This document shows, in pieces, positions 31,184 to 39,079 of a stretch of DNA of 64,000 nt (its first letter is position 1; every line of letters begins with the position of its first letter). A model generated the notes under the pieces. That model was not told where the DNA came from, searched no databases, and saw nothing but the letters and a program-made list of their open reading frames with translations. This stretch comes from Methanoculleus bourgensis MS2 (GTDB lineage Archaea > Halobacteriota > Methanomicrobia > Methanomicrobiales > Methanoculleaceae). The DNA lies in the NCBI RefSeq assembly GCF_000304355.2, contig NC_018227.2, positions 1,674,001 through 1,738,000 on the forward strand, given 5' to 3'. Made by a program: the position numbers and the translations under genes.

Positions 31184-33029
31184 TCCCACCGTCGCCCGGA
31201 TCGTCTCCCCCTCTCTCCTTCTTCTCTTCCGGCGGCTTTTCGGCGGCATCGATTACCCGGAGTTTGCCGCGCGAGGGGTCAACCTCCTTTGGCCGGGGAC
31301 TCCCGCGGTCAAACCTGCGTCCGCCCCCTGGCAGGTTATCCTTCGGCTCGGGGAGCACCTCTCTCATGCGGATGCCGGGCTCATCAAGGACGCTGTCGAT
31401 CGGCCGCTGCATCCCGGGGTCGAGCGAGACCTTATCGCCGGCGAGCACCCCGTCCTTCGGGCGCTGCACCGGTTGTACGGACGCGGAATAGACTATTGCA
31501 TCATCCTTCGGTGCTGTCTTCTCGATACTGATCCCTTTCGGGCTGAAGACGGAGTTCTTCGGCGCAGGCATAGACGAGGTAACCGAGGCTGATCCGGCGA
31601 GGTCGACTTCCCTCCCGCCCTGTTTCGGGGGCAGGATGATGGCGCCGTCATCCTCTTTCTTCTCAGGTCGCGGGAGCATATCGATGGTCTCATCCCTGTC
31701 CTTCCGGTTGCCCCGACCGATGCCGGCCAGTTCGATCATCTCATCCTTTCCTTCTGTAGGTTCTGCCATATCACTCTCCTCCAGGAACGCCGTCTCAAGC
31801 GGGGAGGCAAAGTACGGAATATCCTCTTCTTCGGGCTCCGAAGATGCCTTGGTCGCCTCCTCTTCGGCCCTCAATCGTTCTTCTTCGCGCTCAAGCCGGT
31901 ACTCGGTTCGGATCTCCCGGAGCTCTTCGACGCGGGGGACGTTGGAGAGTCCTGAGAGCACGATGATGATCCCGACGAACGAGGTGTTCTTCACCGGGTA
32001 GTCGCCGGACCGCATCTCAAGCCCCGCGATACTCCGGTCGATCCACTTCCTGACTGTCTGGAACCCCTTCATCGAGAGTTCGGCCGACGGCCCGGCGATC
32101 AGCACCAGCGCCTTATCGGCGCTGGTGAGGTCGCAGGGAACCGAGACCTCTTCATAGACCGCCTTCTTGGCAAGCGAGACAATCCGCGCGGCCTTCTCGT
32201 GCGACCCCTCTATGAAGTACTTCAGCGACCGCCGCCGGTAGAAGAAGTCCAGCCACCCGGTCGGCAGGCGTTCGGCCGCGTAGCCGACCGCGACGAAACC
32301 CATCCCTTTCAGGGTATTGAGGACCTCGCCGGCATCCAGGACGACCTCGGCAACCTCGATCCCGAACTCGTTGAACTCACCGGCCCGGAGAAGGAGGCCG
32401 ATCTGGCGCGCGATCCGCTCGTTGAGCATATCGTAGTGGTCTCTCGGGTTCAGCGCTCCGGAGAGCGGGTTCCGGCGTATCTGACCCATGAGGCCGATCT
32501 CTTCCTTCCCGGCCGCTGCGGCGGCGGCCCTGATCTTCTGCGACCAGGTCTCGTTATCGAAGAGGATGACGGCATCTGTGATCTCCCGGAGCAGCTCGAG
32601 GTCGTCGGCAGCCTTTGCCGAGACCCGCTTTCCTTCGTCCAGGCACGGCAGGACGGCAAGCGCGAAGATCGGCTCCAGGTAGGACTTCCGGAGTTCCTCG
32701 ATGACGGGCGGCGCGATATCGATGATGCTCCCTCCAAGCCCGCAACAGAGCAGGATAGCATCGATCTCCATCGTGTCCATGCCCTGGATCCGGGTCATGA
32801 CCTCCTCGATATCGATAATGCTCGTGATATCGTCGGGATTGAGAGCATCAATCGGGGGGAAGAAGATCCTTGCCGATTCCGGGAGGTGACGGAGCTGCAC
32901 AAGGGAGTTTGGATCGATATCGATCGCTACCGCACTCATGCAGCAGACTTTGCTTCGCCGGTCATGGTCGTAGAGGTTATCCACGATCCGTGACCCGGCG
33001 CCACCCAACCCGATCGCCAGCACCCGCAT
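31167..33029 (-). CDS. tubulin/FtsZ-superfamily protein with long disordered tail
   Basis: The 620-residue protein begins with a Rossmann-type GTP-binding region ('MRVLAIGLGGAGSRIVDNLY'). The modified glycine-rich loop 'LLCCGLGGSIIDIAPPV' corresponds to the tubulin signature GGGTGTG of FtsZ. A helix-strand core reaches about residue 380. The remaining ~240 residues are charged, low-complexity and rich in Pro, Glu and Lys, ending 'GDDPGDGGITWIL', like a flexible tail with a terminal interaction peptide. It is not canonical FtsZ. It resembles divergent archaeal FtsZ-like/tubulin-like proteins of unknown function, possibly acting at the membrane or on cell shape. Confidence 0.7.
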   Translation of the reverse strand: MRVLAIGLGGAGSRIVDNLYDHDRRSKVCCMSAVAIDIDPNSLVQLRHLPESARIFFPPIDALNPDDITSIIDIEEVMTRIQGMDTMEIDAILLCCGLGGSIIDIAPPVIEELRKSYLEPIFALAVLPCLDEGKRVSAKAADDLELLREITDAVILFDNETWSQKIRAAAAAAGKEEIGLMGQIRRNPLSGALNPRDHYDMLNERIARQIGLLLRAGEFNEFGIEVAEVVLDAGEVLNTLKGMGFVAVGYAAERLPTGWLDFFYRRRSLKYFIEGSHEKAARIVSLAKKAVYEEVSVPCDLTSADKALVLIAGPSAELSMKGFQTVRKWIDRSIAGLEMRSGDYPVKNTSFVGIIIVLSGLSNVPRVEELREIRTEYRLEREEERLRAEEEATKASSEPEEEDIPYFASPLETAFLEESDMAEPTEGKDEMIELAGIGRGNRKDRDETIDMLPRPEKKEDDGAIILPPKQGGREVDLAGSASVTSSMPAPKNSVFSPKGISIEKTAPKDDAIVYSASVQPVQRPKDGVLAGDKVSLDPGMQRPIDSVLDEPGIRMREVLPEPKDNLPGGGRRFDRGSPRPKEVDPSRGKLRVIDAAEKPPEEKKERGGDDPGDGGITWIL

Positions 33030-33380
33030 AAATCGACTTCCTGCCTGACACCCTCGCGTGACCTTTTGCCGCGAAATGGAGCGTGCACATCACCCGAAAC
33101 TGTTGAAGAATATATGGGCAGACAAGCATATATATTTCTGCAGATCTGGGGCGGGGGGGGATGTGCCGGTTCATGGAAATCGCGTATTTCAAACTTCCGG
33201 TTCGATCCCCGCACAAAAAGGCCTTCTGCCGGGTAACCGGAATGATTTGCCTGCTGCCCTGGATAACACGTTACATCGCTCCGTTTTGCGGTACATGTGC
33301 GGTACATGTCGCTTGGCGAACACAAAATGATAATATATATATCTCCCGGCACGTAACTACTCAAGTGAGGTGTATTAGCC
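33030..33380 (+). promoter_or_regulatory. intergenic region with mer promoter
   Basis: About 350 bp separate the divergent tubulin-like and mer genes. A strong TATA-type tract GATAATATATATATCTC lies at about 33328-33344. AAGTGAGGTG near 33364-33373 is the ribosome-binding site for the TTG start. A short direct repeat TGCGGTACATG occurs twice at about 33288-33309. No gene is supported. Confidence 0.5.
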
Positions 33381-34373
33381 TTGACAACATATGGAATCGA
33401 ATTTGTGCCTGGATCAGTCAATGTCAAGCAGGTGGTAACCTACACCAAGCTTGCAGAGTCGAAGGATATCGACTTTGCGTGGATTACCAACCACTACAAC
33501 AACCGTCACGCCTATCCGACTCTCGCCATGATCGCGGCGAACACCGACACGATCAAGATGGGACCGGGTATCATGAATACGTTCACCGACACCCCGGCAG
33601 CCATTGCATCCTTTATGGCTACCTTAAACGAGATCTCCGACGGACGTGCCGTCCTCGGTATTGGGCCCGGTGACCTCTCGACGCTCCCGAAACTCGCGAT
33701 CGACCCCGCAAAGCCTGTCAGCCGCCTGAGGGAAGGTGTCGTCCAGATCAAGAAGCTTCTTGCCGGTGAGGAAGTCAAGAAGACCGGTGAGATGGAGTTC
33801 TTCGACTACGACGGCGCCAAGCTGACCGGCGTCACCCTGCCCGGCAAGAAGGGCATCCCGGTCTACATCGGTGCCCAGGGTCCCAAGATGCTCGAGCTCG
33901 CCGGTGAGATCGGTGAGGGTGCCCTGATCAACGCGTCCAACCCCAAGGACTTCCAGATCGCCATCCCGATCATCAAGAAGGCGATGGAGGCAGTGGGCAA
34001 GAAGAAGTTCGACGTCGGTGCCTACACCGCCATGTCCATCGACAGGGACGAGAAGAAGGCCCGGAACGCTGCAAAGATCGTGGCCGCATTCATCGCCGCA
34101 GGCTCTCCGCCCCCGGTACTCAAGCGCCACGGACTTGATCTGGGCAACGTCGAGAAGATCAAGGAAGCGCTCGGACGCTTTGACTTCAAGACCGTCGGCG
34201 GCCTCGTCGGCGATGCGGAGATCGACGCCTTCACCATTGCCGGAACCCCCGACATGGTCAAGCAGAAGTGTGACGATCTCACAAAGGCTGGAGTTACCCA
34301 GATCATCTTCGGTTCGCCCCTCGGCCCCGACATGACCAACTCCATCCGCCTGCTCGGTAAGTACATCGTGTAA
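33381..34373 (+). CDS. mer: F420-dependent 5,10-methylenetetrahydromethanopterin reductase
   Basis: The 330-residue protein is a member of the bacterial-luciferase-like TIM-barrel family and matches Mer over its whole length: 'GIEFVPGSVNVKQVVTYTKL', 'NTDTIKMGPGIMNTFTDTPA', 'LGIGPGDLSTLPKLAIDP', 'KGIPVYIGAQGPKMLELAGE'. It reduces methylene-H4MPT to methyl-H4MPT with F420H2 in methanogenesis from CO2. The start is TTG: it fits the family N-terminus and lies behind AGTGAGGTG, and the nearby ATG is out of frame. The strong promoter and T-rich end (near 34390) fit a highly expressed single gene. Confidence 0.96.
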   Translation: MTTYGIEFVPGSVNVKQVVTYTKLAESKDIDFAWITNHYNNRHAYPTLAMIAANTDTIKMGPGIMNTFTDTPAAIASFMATLNEISDGRAVLGIGPGDLSTLPKLAIDPAKPVSRLREGVVQIKKLLAGEEVKKTGEMEFFDYDGAKLTGVTLPGKKGIPVYIGAQGPKMLELAGEIGEGALINASNPKDFQIAIPIIKKAMEAVGKKKFDVGAYTAMSIDRDEKKARNAAKIVAAFIAAGSPPPVLKRHGLDLGNVEKIKEALGRFDFKTVGGLVGDAEIDAFTIAGTPDMVKQKCDDLTKAGVTQIIFGSPLGPDMTNSIRLLGKYIV

Positions 34374-34378
34374 GGCAG

Positions 34379-34403
34379 AAAAACACTCACCACTTTTTTA
34401 TTC
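34379..34403 (+). terminator. T-rich terminator after mer
   Basis: AAAAACACTCACCACTTTTTTA follows the mer stop within 30 nt. A run of six T residues is a typical archaeal terminator. No hairpin is evident. Confidence 0.45.
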
Positions 34404-34504
34404 AGGAACGTTTCATCACCCCACCTTCCGCAGTAAGACGATCCCGTCCTGGAATACTGAACGAGTGGACCGATTCCCCATATGGTGCGGGTGCGTGGGC
34501 GTGA

Positions 34505-34795
34505 TCGCCAGCCGCACGCGAAGGCGCGAAGCGCGCGAAGGGTGACGGGGGGAGCTACACATCCTCCGCGGGCAACGCGAACTTCCGCGTGAGGCCTTGT
34601 CAGCTTGCCGTGGTACTCTGATTTCGCGAGGGGAATGTGGGACAAATGCCGGGCCAGAACACTTACTGCGGAAAGTCGGATCACGATGGATCACTCCCTG
34701 GAGAAGCAAAGCCCTAGATCGGTGACGGAGTCTCGCGCAAGGTCGCGAAGGGTGGAGGGGAGTAACCAGACGGTCTTCCGCGTTTCCGCGTGAAG
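34505..34795. repeat. degenerate copies of the palindromic repeat family
   Basis: Fragments such as CCGCACGCGAAGGCGCGAAG, CGAACTTCCGCGTGAGGC, GAGTCTCGCGCAAGGTCGCG and TTCCGCGTTTCCGCGTGA recur between mer and the GalT-like gene. They are more diverged than the arrays at 2.5 and 7.1 kb and the arm pairing is incomplete. No gene is supported in 34404-34807. Confidence 0.6.
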
Positions 34796-34807
34796 CAACC
34801 TCCTGCC

Positions 34808-35746
34808 TCACGGTGCGCGCGGCCCGCCCCGGAAGAGGGGGCCCAGGTCTTCGGGGAGCGTCAGGATGACCGGTTCCTGGTGCAGCCGCTCCATGAACGC
34901 TGAATCACACATTGAGAGGCTGTTCGGATTCAGTCTTGAGATCAGGGAGCAGAAAGCCCGGTGGCCCTGCCCCGCCATCCCGGGAGCGTCAAAAAAGATT
35001 GAGATGTTGAAAGCATGCGTCCCGAGGTGCCGGTAGAAGGCGATGACCTTGAGGAGCCCGTCGACCAGCGGCTCGATGTAGGGCCCGAGATCGGCGAGTG
35101 TCGATACCGGCAGGATACCGCGCACCTCCCGCTCGCCGAGAGGGACCGGACTTGCTGACCAGAAGATCTCATCCTCGAAGAGAAACCGGTCTGAATAGCG
35201 CTCGTGCTCCACTAGGTCGTCCCAGTAGAGTCGGCCGTTCCCGGCGAGGTAGCGGCGGCCGCCGGAGATGTAGAGGTCGGCAAGCCGGGTGGGATACGGG
35301 TCGGCCATGCCCTGCAGGTGCGGGTGGACGATGCTCGCGCCCGCTGAAGGGAGATAGTTCCAGTTGATGCTCGCGTAGCCCGAAGACCGGGCAAGCGCCT
35401 CTGCCGTGCCCGATATGGCATCGGCGAGAGACCGGCGGTCGAACTGGTCGGTTGAATGATCAGGCGTGATCACCGTGACCACGTGGTCTTCGGCAAACGG
35501 ATAGAGGTTCGGGAATGTCACGCTCTCTCCGCACCGGAGACGGCTGCCGTCCTCGAAGGTCGGTGTGGCGGTATCGATGGTTTCGGGGCAGAACGGGCAG
35601 CCTTCACGGGAGTACGGCATGACCGGGGCGGTGTTGATCTGCCGTTCGACCCGGACGGGACTGATCCGGCACCTGATGCCGGTGAGGGACTCCCTGCGGT
35701 ACTGGAGGATCCCCCGGTTCGTCCGGATCTCATGGATGGTGAACAT
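34808..35746 (-). CDS. galT: galactose-1-phosphate uridylyltransferase-like protein
   Basis: This 312-residue HIT-superfamily protein carries the GalT signature: a zinc-type 'GCPFCPETIDT' near residue 50, 'FPNLYPFAEDHVVTVIT' in the middle, and the active-site block 'NYLPSAGASIVHPHLQGMAD' with the HPH triad that forms a uridylyl-His intermediate. GalT exchanges UMP between UDP-glucose and galactose-1-phosphate, supplying UDP-sugars for surface glycans. No Leloir-pathway partner is adjacent. Related nucleotidyltransferases such as ADP-glucose phosphorylase-like enzymes share these motifs, so the exact substrate is uncertain. Confidence 0.72.
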   Translation of the reverse strand: MFTIHEIRTNRGILQYRRESLTGIRCRISPVRVERQINTAPVMPYSREGCPFCPETIDTATPTFEDGSRLRCGESVTFPNLYPFAEDHVVTVITPDHSTDQFDRRSLADAISGTAEALARSSGYASINWNYLPSAGASIVHPHLQGMADPYPTRLADLYISGGRRYLAGNGRLYWDDLVEHERYSDRFLFEDEIFWSASPVPLGEREVRGILPVSTLADLGPYIEPLVDGLLKVIAFYRHLGTHAFNISIFFDAPGMAGQGHRAFCSLISRLNPNSLSMCDSAFMERLHQEPVILTLPEDLGPLFRGGPRAP

Positions 35747-36163
35747 GGCCCTTCATACTCCGATTGGGTCGACAACCCTATAAAACCCTCATGAGGCGGT
35801 GCCCCTGGCAGCTATCGCCACGGGACGCGGGGGCAGTGCGTGGCGATACCCGGGGCCTGTAAACGAACTCCCCGAAACTTCCCACTCGCAGACCGGGGAG
35901 ATATTCATGGAAAACGCCTATGAGGCCGCGTTCGGCCACAGGCTCAACTGATGGAAATCCCCAAAGGGTGGTAACCGCGGATATGTCGCGGTTGAGAGCG
36001 CGACAAAATGGGCTCCATTTCCAATTTTGATGGGATTTCTATGCGAAACCTCGACGGTTTGGGCAATGGGAGAACCCCGGCCCGGCCGCTGCTCCGGGTG
36101 GTACTGTGGCAGCAGAATCTAGTTCAACAAAACGCGTGCAAAAAAAGGAGAAGTGTTATCGGC
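35747..36163. other. intergenic region with two mutually exclusive hairpins
   Basis: No gene is supported in these ~415 bp between mtd (ending at 36164) and the start of the GalT-like gene. At 35973-35993 AACCGCG pairs with CGCGGTT, and at 35984-36005 TGTCGCG pairs with CGCGACA. The two share the central CGCG, so only one can form at a time. They lie about 230 nt upstream of the GalT-like start on its strand. Confidence 0.35.
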
Positions 36164-37006
36164 TCACTCGGGCTTGCTGATGAGTTTCGTCTTCGAGACG
36201 ATCTCGCCGGTCTTCTTGTGGGGCTTCCGGATGACCGCGTCCATACCCTTCTCGAGGTCGCGGGCCTCCTCGCAGAGGATCATGGCCTGGCGCATCATCT
36301 CGTGGGCGCTCGCGACGATCGGGATGTACTTCTCCCACTCCTTCGTCATGAAGCAGCCCTTGACGTTGACCGCGGCAACCTGCTGCGCAATCTCGTAGGC
36401 GGCACGAGCCTTCGCGAGCGCGTAGGGGTTGCTGAACTCGCCGTCGACCGCCTTGTCGGAGGTCATGACGACCTTCGGAAGCACGAGGTCCTTGCCCTTC
36501 TTGCCTGCCTTCACCTGGTCGATCACCTTGTCGAGCTCCAGCTGCATCTTGCGGTACGCGCCGGTGATGGCGAGCACCTTGACGAGGTTCCCGTTGTAGT
36601 CCGCCATCTCGATGGGGTCCAGGAACTCACGGCGGGCGCCGATCATGGCGTCGGCCTTCATGATGATGTAGCCGAAGTCGCTCTCCTTGAGCGCTGCAAA
36701 CTGATCCTTCTTGGTGGTGACATCGTCGGTGATGACGATGCAGGGGATCCCGGCCGCTGCAAGGTCTTCGCGGGCCTGGGTAGGTCCGGGGAGGACGCCG
36801 TTCGGGGATACGACGATACAGAAGTCCGGAGCCCATGCCTTCATATTGCTGACTACACGGTCAATGTCCTCAGGCTGCAGTTTCGTCCCGGAGGTCGCCA
36901 TGAAGGTGATCATATCCTCACGGTCGGCGCGCTCATCGAGGAGAAGTTCAGCCATTACACCACTGGCGATATTTCCCAGTTTCGCAATTCCTACTTTAAC
37001 TACCAC
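36164..37006 (-). CDS. mtd: F420-dependent methylenetetrahydromethanopterin dehydrogenase
   Basis: The 280-residue enzyme matches Mtd throughout: '[20 protein letters not shown]', '[20 protein letters not shown]', '[20 protein letters not shown]', '[20 protein letters not shown]'. It reduces methenyl-H4MPT to methylene-H4MPT with F420H2, one step before Mer, which lies 2 kb away on the other strand. I place the start at the GTG of 37006, giving 'VVKVGIAK', because GAGAGGTG lies seven bases upstream. A GTG at 37015 is an in-frame alternative but overlaps that site. It is a single gene with its own promoter. Confidence 0.95.
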   Translation of the reverse strand: MVVKVGIAKLGNIASGVMAELLLDERADREDMITFMATSGTKLQPEDIDRVVSNMKAWAPDFCIVVSPNGVLPGPTQAREDLAAAGIPCIVITDDVTTKKDQFAALKESDFGYIIMKADAMIGARREFLDPIEMADYNGNLVKVLAITGAYRKMQLELDKVIDQVKAGKKGKDLVLPKVVMTSDKAVDGEFSNPYALAKARAAYEIAQQVAAVNVKGCFMTKEWEKYIPIVASAHEMMRQAMILCEEARDLEKGMDAVIRKPHKKTGEIVSKTKLISKPE

Positions 37007-37017
37007 TTTAAACACCT

Positions 37018-37064
37018 CTCAAAATTTGAGAACACGATAGTATTGCCGAGTTCTCATATAAACG
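37018..37064 (-). promoter_or_regulatory. mtd promoter with inverted repeats
   Basis: A TATA element GTTTATATG occupies 37056-37064 (minus strand). Directly downstream, TGAGAAC (37050-37056) pairs with GTTCTCA (37027-37033) as a perfect inverted repeat with 7-bp arms. CTCAAAATTTGAG at 37018-37030 is a second, overlapping palindrome. Both would overlap the transcription start and leader of mtd and could be a repressor site or a leader hairpin. Confidence 0.5.
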
Positions 37065-37069
37065 TTTTG

Positions 37070-37765
37070 AAATGGCCGCCAACTACCCCTGCTTCAGTCG
37101 GAAGCACGGTACCGCGGGGAGTGGACCATTTCATCGTATCTTGTTGGTGTAGGGGCGGATCACCAGCCTCTCGTGGAAGCATCCGGGAGAATTCATGGGG
37201 CAGAGAGAGAGGCTCTACGCATGAAAGCGACCTATTCCCCCTCCCCGCACAGGCCGGACCCTGGGTACGATGGAACAGAGCAGGGGAGCCTCCCCGTCGC
37301 CAAACCGGGGATCTCTTCATGGAACATTTAGGTGAAATGGTCCAGTAGTGGACCATGATATCTAAATAATCCCCTGCAACACGAGGTCCCTCACGCGGAA
37401 GCACGCGGGGACGTGAAAAGGACCAATCCTACCTATCCACCGAAAATCGCTTCCTTCTGCATATGGCCGGCGGTCCCCCACACCCGCAAAATAAGATGAA
37501 ATAGTAGTCCTGTGGCATCATGCTCTCTGCAGGTTTGCGGAAGGGTGGACAAACCGCAAACAGGCTCGCGGACGCGGACCCCGGCGGTGATCATTAACCT
37601 CAGTCTTCAGGCCGGCGCCTTCAGCATAGCCACACGCCCGGCAGAGGAGCCCGGCCCGGCTCCTCTGCGGTTCTTCCGGTTGACGCAGCCGCAGACGCGG
37701 CACCTGCCGGCCCGTATAGGCTCTGTCGATCACTTCCCCCTCCTCCCTCGGAAGTTTTCTGACCA
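37070..37765 (-). pseudogene. decayed TnpB-type element, C-terminal part
   Basis: On the minus strand a frameshifted zinc-ribbon-like segment appears near 37680 ('GRCRVCGCVNRKNRR' in one frame, then 'LLCRACGYAEGAG' in another). Further on comes a tail 'VEPLSLPHEFSRMLPREAGD' near 37200. The end, GACTGAAGCAGGGGTAGTTG, resembles the hairpin plus GTAGTTCAC end of the intact element at 10.8 kb. The order matches a TnpB gene running to its right end. The palindrome ATGGTCCA-GTAG-TGGACCAT at 37337-37356 lies inside. A short degenerate copy of the palindromic repeat is near 37390. The assignment is tentative. Confidence 0.4.
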
Positions 37766-37895
37766 TCTCAAGGGTCGATTTCCCCTTTAACGAAAGGGGC
37801 CTGACTTTTCGGCCTAGCAGTCCTGGTAAAAAACGGGGTCGAAAAGGGGTGTTAAGGAGAAGTGTTTAAATTTAATGTGTTCGTATATATATTTG

Positions 37896-38300
37896 ATGAA
37901 ACAAGGTCTGCTTACCGACCGCCAGAAAGAAGTACTGCGGTATCGGAAAAAAGGGTTGACGCAGCAACAGATTGCAGATATCATCAAGACATCAAAAGCT
38001 AACGTCTGCACCATCGAGAAGGCTGCTCTCGAGAACATCGCACGGGCACGTGACACCCTCGAGTTCCTCTACACACTTGACGCTGCACACCTCTGCACGC
38101 TCAAAGGCGGCCTCGACCTGCTCAAGGCTCCCGAGATCATCTACACCGAAGCCGAGAAGATGGGGGTGAAGGTCAAGTATGACACGATCTCGCTCATCAA
38201 CAGGCTCAGGGACGCCAACCCCGACCGGTTCAGGGGCAGGCAGGTCCGCGAGGATGTGGAGGTCTACATCAACGAAGACGGCGACCTGTACTTCGGATGA
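37896..38300 (+). CDS. Tfx-family transcriptional regulator
   Basis: This 134-residue protein has an N-terminal sigma-70 region-4/LuxR-like helix-turn-helix ('MKQGLLTDRQKEVLRYRKKG', 'LTQQQIADIIKTSKANVCTI') and a conserved acidic C-terminal domain ('LKAPEIIYTEAEKMGVKVKY', 'VREDVEVYINEDGDLYFG'). This matches Tfx, described in Methanothermobacter as a DNA-binding protein acting at the fmdECB (molybdenum formylmethanofuran dehydrogenase) promoter. The ATG at 37896 gives the family N-terminus. AT-rich GTTTAAATTTAATG about 30 nt upstream is the likely promoter, so the transcript may be nearly leaderless. Confidence 0.85.
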   Translation: MKQGLLTDRQKEVLRYRKKGLTQQQIADIIKTSKANVCTIEKAALENIARARDTLEFLYTLDAAHLCTLKGGLDLLKAPEIIYTEAEKMGVKVKYDTISLINRLRDANPDRFRGRQVREDVEVYINEDGDLYFG

Positions 38301-38505
38301 CGTGGCTATCGGAGCGCGCACCAGCGCAGGTATCTGCCGGGGCGGGCAAGCCAGCGGTAGCCCTGCATGAGACTTACCACCCGGCGTGCGCCTGCAACAG
38401 GACAGCCGCAGCCCTTCGTTCATCAGCCCGGAGGTTCGGTTCGGGGAATCAGGGTATTTCTGCAACAGATATCCGTTTCCCCAAATTCCCGGGAAATCCT
38501 ATAGT

Positions 38506-38520
38506 AAGGTTTATATCTCA
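38506..38520 (+). promoter_or_regulatory. TATA-type promoter upstream of the structured region and ribosomal operon
   Basis: AAGGTTTATATCTCA contains a good archaeal TATA element. A start site near 38540 would place about 540 nt ahead of the rpl3 ATG. The region from 38301 to 38505 holds no gene I can support. Confidence 0.45.
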
Positions 38521-38589
38521 TTTTAAGTAATGATTAAGAAACCGGTCTGCTCTATCTCGCCGTGATTCCGGGGATAATGGGCGCTTTAT

Positions 38590-39060
38590 GTGCCTCTGAT
38601 TCCCGGTATGTCCCTGGTATCGCAGTATATGCGGATCAGAGACCCGCGGCGGGACGGCGCAGAAGGTACCAAGACAACGCAAAGGTCGAACCCTCCACAT
38701 GGAGGGCCGATGTCGATAGGAGTTGTGCTCGTCACAACGGGATGACAGGAGCTGGATCTGATCGAGACGTTGGGCCAACGCCGGTGCAGCGAGCCCGTTT
38801 CCGGGAACAAGTTTCCCGAAAGCGTCGAAGAGTCAGGATCTATTAGCGACGACTGGACGTACCCGGTGCACACCGGGCTGGTGGCGGGAGCGATAGGAGA
38901 CGATCGTCTCCCCCGTGCCTGCCGCCTCCATCCAACTGTTTCCCTTCACGCCGCGCCGTTCTGGCGCGTCGTTCGATGTCATGCCCGATACGGGTTCGCC
39001 GTAATGCCCGACCGTGCCGGCCCGTCCGGCAGAGGATTCGGTGCATCACACTACAGTTGC
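38590..39060 (+). ncRNA. candidate structured RNA or long structured leader upstream of rpl3
   Basis: Perfect short-loop hairpins follow each other: CCCTCC/GGAGGG (38691-38706), GTTGTG/CACAAC (38722-38738), CGTTG/CAACG (38768-38780), CGGGAA/TTCCCG (38802-38818), CCCGGTG/CACCGGG (38862-38877), GGAGAC/GTCTCC (38896-38911), GCGCC/GGCGC (38953-38967) and CCCG/CGGG (38984-38994). A longer stem, CTGAT/ATCAG, closes 38596-38639. This exceeds chance expectation for ~470 nt. The open frames here have no recognisable product. I did not find conserved RNase P RNA or SRP RNA core motifs. It may be an independent RNA or the operon leader. Confidence 0.45.
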
Positions 39061-39079
39061 ACGAAGGGTTGATTGAAAC

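Noticed and set aside
36008-37348. 446-codon open frame on the plus strand
   Set aside because: It is antisense to mtd, which matches its family along the whole length; the plus-strand product has shadow-like composition.
38590-39060. RNase P RNA or SRP RNA
   Set aside because: I looked for the conserved core motifs of both (GAAAGTCC-type and the SRP helix 8 motif) and did not find them.
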